Below, in pieces: positions 41,337 through 49,503 of a DNA stretch of 50,457 nt. The stretch covers positions 1 to 50,457 of the forward strand of contig JAGWAU010000036.1 in the NCBI GenBank assembly GCA_021296255.1, given 5' to 3'. The position numbers and the translations under genes are program-made. Positions within the stretch are counted from its first letter, which is position 1; every line of letters starts with the position of its first letter. The notes under the pieces are model-generated. The model saw nothing but the letters and a program-made list of their open reading frames with translations, had not been told where the DNA came from and searched no databases. This DNA is from Alphaproteobacteria bacterium (GTDB taxonomy: Bacteria > Pseudomonadota > Alphaproteobacteria > UBA2966).

Positions 41337-43227
41337 GTGCGCCAGGCGAACTCTGGCGTGGATGGCCGGTGAAAGTCCGGTGAAGGGAAGGTGGAACGAG
41401 CCACTCTTGCCCTCGAGCCGTGCATCGGGTTCCGCGAGGGATCAGGTGAAGCGTCGGCAGAGGTGCGTGTGGGCAGGGCTAATGAGCACCGAAAGATTCG
41501 TAACTCGGAGTGCCGAGGTTTTCCCATATGCCGAAGGCAACACTGGCTGTCCGATTTCGTGAGGGCGGTAGGGCTCCGCGGTGTCTGAGAACCCATGCAC
41601 GCATGCAAGTCCACTCAGGGGACCTGGGAGGTCTCCATGCCATCCCGCCGTCGTGGCGGGATCGCTGAGGAAAGGCGTGGGCCGTAACCGAAGATGCACG
41701 GCATGGAGAAGTCAGACTCGGCCATAGTAGCCGTGAAGCCGGCGAACAAAGGAACGCCAGTTCCGGCGGAGCCGATGGAGCCAAGGGCCGAGCCAAAGGG
41801 GAATCTGGGAAGCCAAAGCACGCGCCGGACGCAGGACCGGGGGAGCGTGTCACAAGCGGCGGACCGGATACGGCAATTTGTACAAAGGGAACCTGGAGTG
41901 CGTCTCACGACACTCCTCCACCACGTCACGGTCGACGCGCTGCGCTGGGCGTTCTTCGAGTTGAAGAAGGGTGCTGCGGCGGGTGCGGACGGCATGACGT
42001 GGGGGATGTACGAGGAAGGGCTGGAAGGCCGTCTTGCCGACCTTCACGACCGAGTGCACTCGGGAGCGTACCGGGCGACGCCATCACGGCGGGTGAACAT
42101 CCCGAAGCCGGATGGCGGTACACGACCGCTCGGCGTCGCGGCCATAGAGGACAAGATCGTTCAGAAGGCCGTGGCGGAGACAATCCTGACGCCGATCTAC
42201 GAGGCGGAATTCCTGGGGTTCAGCTACGGGTTCCGGCCCGGGCGTGGGGCACATAATGCGCTCGATGCGCTCGCGGTCGGTATCGATCGGCGCAAGATCA
42301 ACTGGGTGGTCGATTGTGACATCCGCAAATTCTTCGACACGGTTTCGAGGGACTGGCTGGTCCGGTTCCTTGAGCACCGGATCGGGGACAAGCGGGTCAT
42401 CAGGCTGATCATCAAGTGGTTGAACGCTGGCGTCATGGAAGATGGAGAGTGGCGGGACGACCTGTGATTTCGCCGATTCTGGCGAACGTTTATCTGCACT
42501 ATGTCCTCGATCTCTGGTTCCAGAAGAAGTGGCGCAGCCACGGGGTCAGCGGCGACACAATCATCGTGCGGTACGCCGATGATTTCGTGGTGGGTTTCCA
42601 GCACAAGTGGGACGCGGAGCGCTTTCTGGATACCGTGAAGGAGCGGTTCGAACGCTTCGATCTGGCACTACACCCCGACAAGACCCGGCTCATTGAGTTC
42701 GGGCGGTATGCCACAAGAGACCGCCGGAAGCGCGGGCAGGGCAGACCGGAGACCTTCGATTTTCTGGAGCTCACGCATTACTGCACCGAGACCAGACGAG
42801 GGAACTTCATGCTGGGGCGCAAGCCGGTTGCGGAGCGGATGAGACGCACCTTGAAGCGGATCAAGGAGGCGTTACGTAGACGGCGACATGATCCTGTCGA
42901 GGGTACGGCAAGGTGGTTGGGGCGCGTGGTCGACGGATGGCTGAACTATTACGCCGTCCCGACGAGCCTGCGGTTCCTACACCGCTTTATCCGCTCCCTC
43001 AGGTGGTTGTGGTGGCGCACGTTGCGCCGCAGGTCGCAGAAGGACCGCTTCGATTTGGCCGGTGTCGATAAGCTATCGGCGACCTACTGGCCCAAGCTGA
43101 AAATCCGACACCCGTGGCCGGATCAACGCTTTGCCGTCAATGCGACCCGAGGGAGGAGCCGGATGCCTTAGCGGGCCTGTCCGGATCTGTGCGGGGGGCG
43201 TCGGGCAACCGACGTCCCTACCGCGAT
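41337..43227 (+). mobile_element. Group II intron
   Basis: Both intron ends are visible. The 5' end begins GTGCGCCAGGCG (41337), followed by the structured GGCCGGTGAAAGTCCGGTG region typical of domain I. At the 3' side, domain V (43156-43187) starts GAGCCGGATG and ends GTCCGGATC. A domain VI-like hairpin (GGCGTCGG/GCAA/CCGACGTCC) and the terminal CTACCGCGAT (to 43227) complete it. The internal reverse transcriptase is broken, so the intron is probably immobile though perhaps still able to splice with help in trans. Domain assignment is by eye; exact ends could shift by a few bases. Confidence 0.82.
41694..43171 (+). pseudogene. Group II intron reverse transcriptase/maturase, broken
   Basis: Two frames together encode an intron reverse transcriptase and maturase. 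The first frame (41694-42467) has the N-terminal RT blocks, with ADGMTWGMYEEG, VNIPKPDGGTRPLGV, FGFRPGRGAHNAL-like and VVDCDIRKFFDTV, and ends at GEWRDDL. The second frame resumes with VISPILANVYLHY, the catalytic YADDFVVGF, and the thumb/maturase domain (WLNYYAVPTS), ending at 43171 inside domain V. The GTPQG segment normally between these blocks is missing. A deletion of about 19 nt near 42460 explains both the loss and the frame change. The protein cannot be functional as is. Confidence 0.88.
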
Positions 43228-43677
43228 AATCGCACGAATTCTACCTCCAGGGTGCTCAAGACCGCTCGTGGGCTGATTGGCGTTCGAGCGGCGCTGGACG
43301 GTGAAGATACGCTGCTGCGCGTGGTCCACGTCCGCAAGCCCGGCTCAGCGACGGGTGGAGCTAATTGTGGAGCCGCAAGAACAGGTTATGGCACTCGAAG
43401 TGCCAGATCGCGTCGAGTGCCTGGAGGCTCATGACTGAGCCAGGCGCGATCCCGCAGACCGACCTTCAGATGGAACATCTGAAGCGAATTCATCCAGCGC
43501 GCGGGTTGCCGATGAGAGCACGCGGAAACCCGACACGATCAGTCAGAGAGTACCGGTACAGGCGCACGTGCATAGTGCCCTTCGACCCCGCCGTCACGCT
43601 TATCGGTCTCCAGTCCAGCATGTAACCGATCAGGGAGGTGTCTTTGCCATATAGGGCAGTATGGGTAATATGGGACA
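43228..43677. other. Non-coding stretch between intron and vapBC
   Basis: No protein family was recognised in these 450 nt. Scattered open frames on the plus strand (for example TARGLIGVRAALDGEDTLLR near 43261-43320) look like the remains of an older gene but cannot be joined to a known family. The last bases before the vapB start are AT-rich (about 43650-43677) and probably hold the vapBC promoter. Confidence 0.45.
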
Positions 43678-43926
43678 ATGAAGACGACGCTGGACATCCA
43701 CGACGAACTGCTCATGCGAGCCAAGCGCCATGCCAGGGAAACGCGACGCCCACTGCGCGCCGTCGTGGAGGATGGGCTTCGCCGCGTGCTCGCGGCGGCA
43801 TCCCCGCGCGGCGGATACAAGCTATCGGATCTGAGAGCCGGGGATCCGGGAGCGGCCGACCCGCTGGAACAGTATTCCTGGCCCGAGTTGCGCGAGATGA
43901 TCTACGGCGATCCCGGCACGCGGTGA
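43678..43926 (+). CDS. VapB-type antitoxin
   Basis: This 82-aa protein starts MKTTLDIHDELLMRAKRHARE, the ribbon-helix-helix pattern of type II antitoxins, and ends in a flexible acidic tail (SWPELREMIYGDP) that should wrap the toxin. Its stop overlaps the vapC start by GTGA, giving coupled translation. VapB-VapC complexes usually repress their own promoter, here the AT-rich segment just upstream. Confidence 0.86.
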   Translation: MKTTLDIHDELLMRAKRHARETRRPLRAVVEDGLRRVLAAASPRGGYKLSDLRAGDPGAADPLEQYSWPELREMIYGDPGTR

Positions 43927-44402
43927 TCGCCGTCGACACCAACGTGCTCGTCCATGCGCACCGCCGTGAATCGCGCCTTGGCGACGCAGCGCACGCGGTG
44001 ATGGTGGCACTTGCCGAAGGAGACCGGGCCTGGGCCATCCCATGGCCGTGTTGTTACGAGTTCTTGAGCGTGGTGACGAACCGGCGCATCTGGAAGGGTG
44101 AAGCGACCACGCCGGATCACGCGTGGCGCCAGTTGCAGGCGTGGACGATGTCGCCTTCAAACGACATGATCGGCGAGACCGACGATTTCATGGAGATTCT
44201 TCAAAGGTTCGTGAACCGGCCGCACGTCGTTGGCGGGGTGGTCCACGATGCCCGCATCGCGGCTGTCTGCGTCGCGCACGGAGTGGAAGCGCTGTTCACC
44301 CGGGATCGTGATTTTTCCTTGTTCCCGGAATTGCCGACGCACGATCCTTTCGAGGCCGCCACGAGTTTTCGTCAGCCGGTCCGATCGGACCCGAATGGAT
44401 GA
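43923..44402 (+). CDS. VapC-type PIN-domain toxin
   Basis: This 159-aa PIN ribonuclease has acidic catalytic residues in VDTNVLVHA (Asp), CCYEFLSVV (Glu), VVHDARIAAV (Asp) and FTRDRDF (Asp), with the usual spacing. It cuts RNA when its antitoxin is lost. It starts at a GTG overlapping the vapB stop, so both genes form an operon. The catalytic set is complete, so this is the intact vapBC pair of the window (the one at 47.2-47.9 kb is broken). Confidence 0.9.
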   Translation: MIAVDTNVLVHAHRRESRLGDAAHAVMVALAEGDRAWAIPWPCCYEFLSVVTNRRIWKGEATTPDHAWRQLQAWTMSPSNDMIGETDDFMEILQRFVNRPHVVGGVVHDARIAAVCVAHGVEALFTRDRDFSLFPELPTHDPFEAATSFRQPVRSDPNG

Positions 44403-44429
44403 TGTTGTTCCGCACCCGCGCTCGAAGCT

Positions 44430-44651
44430 TTGCCCGACGATCGAATCGATACGAGCGACATCCCCGAGATCGTGACTTGGCCGGACGCCGAACGCGGCCT
44501 GTTCTATCGACCGGTCAAGAAGCAGATCACGCTGCGCCTCGATGCAGACGTGATCGCCTGGTTCAAGAGACGGGCGCCCGGCGGGCGGGGCTATCAAACC
44601 GAGATCAATCGCGCCTTGCGACAGCATGTTCAACGCAGCAAGAACCCTTGA
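44430..44651 (+). CDS. BrnA-type antitoxin without adjacent brnT
   Basis: This 73-aa protein (from a TTG at 44430) ends in the BrnA-type ribbon-helix-helix: VKKQITLRLDADVIAWFKRRAP and GYQTEINRALRQHV. No brnT toxin is found before it; vapC ends 27 nt upstream. Its 3' end forms the start of the 199-bp direct repeat (44600-44798), and the same C-terminal codons reappear at 39634. An in-frame extension without an ATG makes the true start uncertain. Confidence 0.75.
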   Translation: MPDDRIDTSDIPEIVTWPDAERGLFYRPVKKQITLRLDADVIAWFKRRAPGGRGYQTEINRALRQHVQRSKNP

Positions 44652-44798
44652 TCAGACCACCATCCCTTGCCTAGGTTTGCGCGCCAACCATCATCCGCCA
44701 ACCCCCAACACTCCGCACGCTACCGAATGCAGATTGGATCGAGGATCCGGTACTTCACAGGTACCTCAAGACGGTAAACCAAGCACCCCTGGAGACCA
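44600..44798 (+). repeat. 199-bp direct repeat, copy 2
   Basis: This copy matches 39634-39832 at 189 of 199 positions with no gap. It includes the last 17 codons of the intact BrnA-type gene and about 147 nt beyond it, ending 28 nt before the stop of the ABC receptor gene. It is likely the parent copy, because the antitoxin gene is complete only here. Confidence 0.9.
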
Positions 44799-44826
44799 CA
44801 TCGCCGGCGCGCACGCCCCGGCGATG

Positions 44827-46098
44827 CTACCGCCCGAACGGCACCGCCTCGACGTCCTCGATCCGCTCGTCCCCGGTGAAGCGCCAGATGCCGACGTGGC
44901 CGCGGCGCAGATCGCCGTTCCCGTCCCAGTCCATGCTGCCCGAGGCGCCTTCGTAGTCGACCTCCCCGCCCTCGGCGAGAATGCGCAGCGCATCGGCGAC
45001 GCCCCGCGGGCCGGCGGTCACGACCGTACCCGGCCCGCCGCCGACCGCCCGCAGCCGGTCGCGGATGGCCGCGCCATCCAGCCGGCCGGCGGCTTGGGCC
45101 GCGAGCGCCAGGACGACCGTGGCGTCGTAGGCCTCCTTGACGTAGGCGAGCACCGGCAGCGCGCCGTGCTCGTCGACATAGGCCGCCTCCCACGCGGCGG
45201 ACGACACGCTTTCAGGCGCGGTCGCGGGCCCGGTGCCGTACATGTCGCCGAGGCGGGTTCCGCCGATGGATCGCACCAGGCTCAGCCGCTTGGCGGCGTC
45301 GCCGAAGACGAAGCGGTCGTAGAGGCCGTCGTCGATCGCCTCGCGCACCATGGCGAGCGCCGCCGTCTCGAAGGCGATCACCACCAGGGCCTGCGCGCCG
45401 CCGCTCGCGGACTCGCGCAGCTCGGTCAGGAAGCCGGTCCGGCCGCGGTTCACGGGGACGGCCTTGACGGCGCCGTCCCAGGCCGCTTCGAAGGCGCCGG
45501 CAAGGCCCCGCCCCCAGGGATCGTCGACATAGAGCAGGCCCACATTGTCGAAGCCCCGCTCGCGCGCGACGCGGGCGAGGACGGGTCCCTGGGAGACGTC
45601 GGAAAGGGCGGTTCGAAACAGGAAATCATCGTCGGCGGCCCCGGTCAGCTCCGGCGACGTGGCCGAGAAGCTGACGGTGGGAATGCCGGCCGGACCGGTC
45701 ACCCGCTCCGCAACCGGCAGCGCGCTGGCGCTGGCGTTGGGGCCGACGACAGCATGCACGCGCTCGACCTCGACGAGGCGCCGCGCCGCCGCGACCGCCT
45801 TCTCCGGATCCGCCGTGGCGTCGCCGACCGCGACCGCCACGGGCAGGCCGAACACGCCGCCGCCGCCGTTGACGTGCTCGATCGCGAGTTCGAACGCCCG
45901 CCGCCTGTCCCTCAGGACCTCGGCCGAGCCGCCGCTGAAATCCATCAGCAACCCGATCTTGAGCGCGACGGCCTCGTCCGTCCGCGCCGCCGTCGGCTCC
46001 GCCGCCGCTCCGATCAGCGAGATGCCGGCCGCGCCAAGCAGCATCCCGACCGCACGCGCCCGGAAAGATGCGCGACCGCAGAAATTGCGGATCATCAT
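44827..46098 (-). CDS. ABC transporter solute-binding protein, branched-chain amino-acid type
   Basis: This 423-aa periplasmic receptor belongs to the type I (Leu/Ile/Val-binding, HAAT) group. The signal peptide is about residues 1-37, followed by the strand IGLLMDFSGGSAEVL, a GPNASASALP ligand-loop region and the late VLAYVKEAYDATVV helix. GGAGGAAGTTC just before 46098 sets the start, which removes a longer N-terminal frame rich in Arg. No permease or ATPase genes lie adjacent. It sits between the BrnA-type antitoxin and higBA, so it is probably an original chromosomal gene among mobile ones. Confidence 0.88.
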   Translation of the reverse strand: MMIRNFCGRASFRARAVGMLLGAAGISLIGAAAEPTAARTDEAVALKIGLLMDFSGGSAEVLRDRRRAFELAIEHVNGGGGVFGLPVAVAVGDATADPEKAVAAARRLVEVERVHAVVGPNASASALPVAERVTGPAGIPTVSFSATSPELTGAADDDFLFRTALSDVSQGPVLARVARERGFDNVGLLYVDDPWGRGLAGAFEAAWDGAVKAVPVNRGRTGFLTELRESASGGAQALVVIAFETAALAMVREAIDDGLYDRFVFGDAAKRLSLVRSIGGTRLGDMYGTGPATAPESVSSAAWEAAYVDEHGALPVLAYVKEAYDATVVLALAAQAAGRLDGAAIRDRLRAVGGGPGTVVTAGPRGVADALRILAEGGEVDYEGASGSMDWDGNGDLRRGHVGIWRFTGDERIEDVEAVPFGR

Positions 46099-46309
46099 GA
46101 ACTTCCTCCACTCCAACGCGAAGCCGCGGAAACCGGCTCGCCGCGCGCCCCGCGATCGGCCTTCGAACCCCGCACCCTCCCCGCGGGCACATGTCCGCAC
46201 TCGAGGCGAAGCGCCCGCCGGATCACGTACCGCTCCCCGCGGGGCCGTCGACCGACTCCGGACGGTCGACGAGCGCTTCACCTTGGCGCGAAGCGTCACC
46301 GCTCCACAC

Positions 46310-46615
46310 TCATGCCGGCCGATACCGTCGAACGGCAATCTCGTCCGCGCGCGCCCGCATCCGCGTGGCGTCATGCCATGCCTGCATCCGTAGCAGAAGG
46401 TCCATGCTGACGCCGAAGGCCTTCTCGACCCGCAAGGCCATTTCGGGCGACAGCGACGCATTGCCGTTCAGCAGGTCAGAGAGCGTCGCACGGCGCACGC
46501 CGAGAATCCGTGCCGCCTCCCCTACGGTCAAGCCGAACTCCTCGATCACCTCGAGCCGGATGAAGGCTCCGGGGTGCGACGGGGTCATCCCGATCTTGAT
46601 GCCGCCGGTAGTCAT
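46310..46615 (-). CDS. HigA-type XRE antitoxin
   Basis: This 101-aa helix-turn-helix antitoxin has the HigA motif HPGAFIRLEVIEEFGLTVGEAARILGV and the recognition helix RRATLSDLLNGNASLSPEMALR. Its start overlaps the higB stop as TGATG at 46613-46617. The longer reading frame upstream is rejected because it overlaps higB. HigA should bind the palindrome at 46907-46943 and repress the operon. Confidence 0.9.
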   Translation of the reverse strand: MTTGGIKIGMTPSHPGAFIRLEVIEEFGLTVGEAARILGVRRATLSDLLNGNASLSPEMALRVEKAFGVSMDLLLRMQAWHDATRMRARADEIAVRRYRPA

Positions 46616-46905
46616 CAGTGGTAGTCCTCCAGATTCAGGCGCTCGATCCCGCCGTCGCGTTCCTCGAACGTGATCCGCCAGTTGGACGACACCGAAACGC
46701 TCCACTCACCCTGCCGTTCGCCGGAAAGGCGGTGGACGCGCCATCCCGGCGGCGCCTCGGTGACGAAGGCCTCCATGTTCTCGGCCAGAGCCAGAGCCGT
46801 CATGATGCCGCGTACCCTTTCCGCCAAATCCTGTTTCAGCAATCGGATCGAGTCCCTCTCAAGAAGCCGGCGCAGGCCCCGGTGACGAACGGAACGGATG
46901 ATCAT
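46615..46905 (-). CDS. HigB-type RelE-family toxin
   Basis: This 96-aa toxin of the RelE/HigB fold has IIRSVRHRGLRRLLERDS at the N terminus and the C-terminal WSVSVSSNWRITFEERDGG block seen in ribosome-dependent mRNA cleaving HigB proteins. The ATG at 46905 immediately follows the operator palindrome. It is the first gene of the operon (toxin before antitoxin), as is usual for higBA. The gene appears intact. Confidence 0.9.
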   Translation of the reverse strand: MIIRSVRHRGLRRLLERDSIRLLKQDLAERVRGIMTALALAENMEAFVTEAPPGWRVHRLSGERQGEWSVSVSSNWRITFEERDGGIERLNLEDYH

Positions 46906-46906
46906 G

Positions 46907-46943
46907 CCCTCCATGTGTACGGTAATACCGTTCACATGGAGGG
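46907..46943 (-). promoter_or_regulatory. higBA operator palindrome
   Basis: A 17-bp inverted repeat with one mismatch (CCCTCCATGTG...ACGGT against ACCGT...CACATGGAGGG) surrounds the core ACGGT-AAT-ACCGT, which is a perfect palindrome. It begins 1 nt upstream of the higB ATG. The position and core are what is expected of a HigA autoregulation site. Beyond it, 46944-47177 holds no gene I can support. Confidence 0.75.
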
Positions 46944-47177
46944 CGTCAGTCTGACGCCGAGCGAACGAATTCACGGTCGCGATCCCAGGGATCGTGGCGG
47001 GCATCGTCGCCGTTGTCCTGCGGCATTTCCTTGCGGGCGCGGCAGGGAGCGTCTTCGGCGGATGGGGGGTCGGGATCGTTCTCGGTCTGCCCTTCGTCCT
47101 GCCCGTGCGGAGAGATCCCCGCGTTTTCCGGCTCCACGAGCCGGCTTGCGGGTGACGGGCAGCGCGGCAACCGCCGG

Positions 47178-47607
47178 TCAGACGAGAGGGTTCATCCAAC
47201 GCAACCCACGAAACCGGGCCATGTCGGCATGGTCGAATGAAGCTCCGCCTGGTGCTCGACCGCGAGGGCGGCGAGATGCGCGTCCGTAATCAGGTTGCCG
47301 GCCGACCCCGCCTCGTCGAGGAGGCCGAACAGGACGCCGGCATGACGGTCTCCAGGGGGTGGACGAGCGCCGTCTGCGGACGGGCGAGCCAGGACCGTAC
47401 GCGGGTGCAGGCGCCACTCACATCGAGGGGATCGTCGAGCATCTTCGGATTGGTCGCGATGCGAACGAATCCCAGGACCGCCGCTCAGGGAAGACCGACC
47501 GTGCCGGTCCCGTTCATCAGTTCTTCCCACCACTTCCGCGCCGCCTCGTGCCGGCGGGACCGGGAATCGTGGGCGTACACCAACAGATCGACGTCGGGAA
47601 CGATCAC
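47178..47607 (-). pseudogene. VapC-type PIN toxin, decayed
   Basis: The gene starts at a GTG (47607) overlapping the vapB stop and encodes VIVPDVDLLVYAHDSRSRRHEAARKWWEELM, a VapC N terminus. An in-frame TGA at 47485-47487 then replaces what should be Trp (GLP then stop). The frame later shifts after HPLE (continuing HAGVLFGLLDEAGSAGNLITDAHL), and again near the end (reaching DMARFRGLRWMNP). The three lesions mean it cannot make a toxin. Confidence 0.85.
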
Positions 47608-47864
47608 CAAGCCGGCTTTCGAGCGGTCTCATCCGCCTCCATCTCGTCGACGAGCTGATTGAGCCGGTCGGTGTCGATTCCCGGTTTGAAGCCGAAAGCA
47701 TGGGGCTCGACCCTGAAGAGAGGCGCCCGGGGCGGCTTGCCCCGCATCCCGAGGCCGACGCGCAACGCATCGTTCACGACGGCTTTCATGCTCCTGTTAG
47801 TGCGCCGCATCTCCCGCTGAAGGAGTTGCTCGACGTCCGAGTCGATGGTCAGCGTGGTTCGCAT
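47604..47864 (-). CDS. VapB-type antitoxin (orphaned)
   Basis: This 86-aa ribbon-helix-helix antitoxin starts MRTTLTIDSDVEQLLQREMRRT and ends in a Glu-rich tail (LNQLVDEMEADETARKPAW). The ATG at 47864 has AAGGTG upstream. It forms an operon with the vapC pseudogene, whose start overlaps its stop by GTGA. Without a working toxin it may simply be decaying. The AT-rich stretch at 47872-47900 upstream is the likely promoter. Confidence 0.85.
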   Translation of the reverse strand: MRTTLTIDSDVEQLLQREMRRTNRSMKAVVNDALRVGLGMRGKPPRAPLFRVEPHAFGFKPGIDTDRLNQLVDEMEADETARKPAW

Positions 47865-48035
47865 GAGCGACACCTTGATACACTATATTTCTGATGTCCA
47901 GATACCCCAACCGGGAGAGGGCCTGGCCCGTCACCAGGGAAACCCGCTGAGGTCCGCTTCCCGCCGGCCGTGCGGCGTCCGGGTGCCGATGAGGTTTCGT
48001 GATTCGCTACGGTCGCGACAGGATGGCCCGAGGCT

Positions 48036-48881
48036 TCAATCGGACAGGAAATTCTCGATGACGGCGGCCCTGGCGGCCGTCGCTTCCAGATCGCCCGGCA
48101 GTCTCCCCAGCTCCGCCCCCGGAACGAGGGCGGCGACGTCCCGCGCCGCCCTGGAAGCCAGATGAGCGGGATCCTCCAGGACCAGGGTCGGGACCCGGAT
48201 CAGCGGCAACCGCCGGCGCCGCGGATAACGGAACGCGGCGCGGTACGAGTGGTGGAACGTGCGCAGGCCCTTGAGGACCTCCAGCGTCGACTCGTGGAGG
48301 TCGTCCGCCGGGGGAAGGTCGAGGTTCAGGCGATGATCGCGGTCTCGCGCGAACCAGGGATGGAACAGCGAATGGTCCCGCATGACGTGCCACGCCCAAA
48401 GGAGATGGCGCCCCATGTCGTCGGGCTCGACTTCGGGCGAATGCGTTTCCAGCGCGCGTTCCATCTCGCCCTCCGCTGGCAGATTCACCTCGTCGAGGAT
48501 CAAGCGCCGAATGCGGCCGGGCCGCGCGATGGCGACCTCGGCCGAGATCAGCGCCCCGGTGCGCACGCCGTAGAGATCGGCCCTGTCCAGATCGAGGACG
48601 TCCAGCAGGCGCAGGGTGGCGTCCGCGAAATAGTCGAGCCCCGGATCCCCCGGGTCGGGGGGCGCGGAGTCCCCGTTGCCGAGGGTGTCCGGCGCGACGA
48701 GCAGCCGTTCGCCGGCGAGGGCCCGCATCAACGGCACGAGGGAACCCGAAGCGACGGGCGACGAGTGCAGCAGGACGAGCGGCGCGCCGCCGGCTCCCTC
48801 CCGCGGCAGGCACCGGCGCAGATGAACCTGGCCTTCACGAATTCGGGCGAAATCACGATCGATCGCCGGCATTCGGCTCAC
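48036..48881 (-). CDS. Alpha/beta-hydrolase-fold protein with atypical nucleophile elbow
   Basis: This protein of 278-281 aa has the alpha/beta hydrolase fold (strand LVLLHSSPVASGSLVPL, VAPDTLGNGDS). At the nucleophile elbow, however, it reads LYGVRTGAL (about residues 103-111), with Arg107 where Ser, Asp or Cys normally sits. The acid/histidine region is also not obvious. It may be a non-hydrolytic member, or its chemistry differs. It begins at the ATG at 48872 or a GTG three codons earlier, right after the DUF3237 gene (3-nt gap), so the two form an operon. Confidence 0.8.
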   Translation of the reverse strand: MSRMPAIDRDFARIREGQVHLRRCLPREGAGGAPLVLLHSSPVASGSLVPLMRALAGERLLVAPDTLGNGDSAPPDPGDPGLDYFADATLRLLDVLDLDRADLYGVRTGALISAEVAIARPGRIRRLILDEVNLPAEGEMERALETHSPEVEPDDMGRHLLWAWHVMRDHSLFHPWFARDRDHRLNLDLPPADDLHESTLEVLKGLRTFHHSYRAAFRYPRRRRLPLIRVPTLVLEDPAHLASRAARDVAALVPGAELGRLPGDLEATAARAAVIENFLSD

Positions 48882-48884
48882 CGC

Positions 48885-49346
48885 TCAGAGGATCTCGAAC
48901 ACGCGATACAGGATGTGGTCGGGATGGCGCTGCGCCGTGGCGACGCTGACGATTCGATTGAGCCAAAGGTAGCCGCCCGCGCCGGTCTCGAAGAACAGCG
49001 CGGCGCGCTGGTAGTACTCGCCGGGGTCGACCCGCTCGCCCCTCACGATCCGGTCGAGCACCTCCCGGGGGCCGTGACGGAAGCCGCGGAAGGTGACGTA
49101 GACGAAGGCGCCGTCGTCGGTCTCGAGGGTCATGCGCACGTCCATCTCCAGCACGCCGTCGGACCGTTCCAGGATCCAGTCGGCGCCGCCGGGCAGAATG
49201 CGGCCCCGCAGGCGGTCGCCTTCGAACCTCTCGCCGGTGATGGCGACGATTCGACGCCGGCCGCAGGGCGCGTCGCCCACCCGGACCTGCCCGGCGTCCG
49301 CCGTGACGAAGAGGTCGAACAGGTGGCGGGTGTCGATGCCGCTCAT
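48885..49346 (-). CDS. DUF3237-family protein
   Basis: This 153-aa protein matches DUF3237, a small beta-barrel family of unknown function. Its signature pieces are GERFEGDRLRGRILPGGADWIL, DVRMTLETDDGAFVYVTFRGF, and the C-terminal YLWLNRIVSVATAQ segment. The longer frame upstream contains Ser/Arg-rich low-quality sequence and is rejected. It lies directly upstream of the alpha/beta-fold protein in the same operon and is divergent from the Tat-exported TRAP receptor. Confidence 0.85.
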   Translation of the reverse strand: MSGIDTRHLFDLFVTADAGQVRVGDAPCGRRRIVAITGERFEGDRLRGRILPGGADWILERSDGVLEMDVRMTLETDDGAFVYVTFRGFRHGPREVLDRIVRGERVDPGEYYQRAALFFETGAGGYLWLNRIVSVATAQRHPDHILYRVFEIL

Positions 49347-49503
49347 GGCGCGCCCTCCGCGGTTCCTTCCGCACGACCGGAGCCCGCGTTTACTTTCCCC
49401 CCGGCGCGGTCCTATCATTCTTGCAGGGGGCGGGTGAGAGTCAAACCGATCTCGTGGCAGCCCACCGGCCTCCATGCAGCGCACGGGCAGGGAGGATTCA
49501 ACC

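Noticed and set aside
42416-43171. Programmed frameshift in the intron RT
   Set aside because: The GTPQG block is missing altogether, so a deletion explains the frame change better than recoding.
44626-46410. 594-aa plus-strand open frame
   Set aside because: It is the antisense of the ABC receptor gene; its translation is Arg/Asp/Gly-rich without domains.
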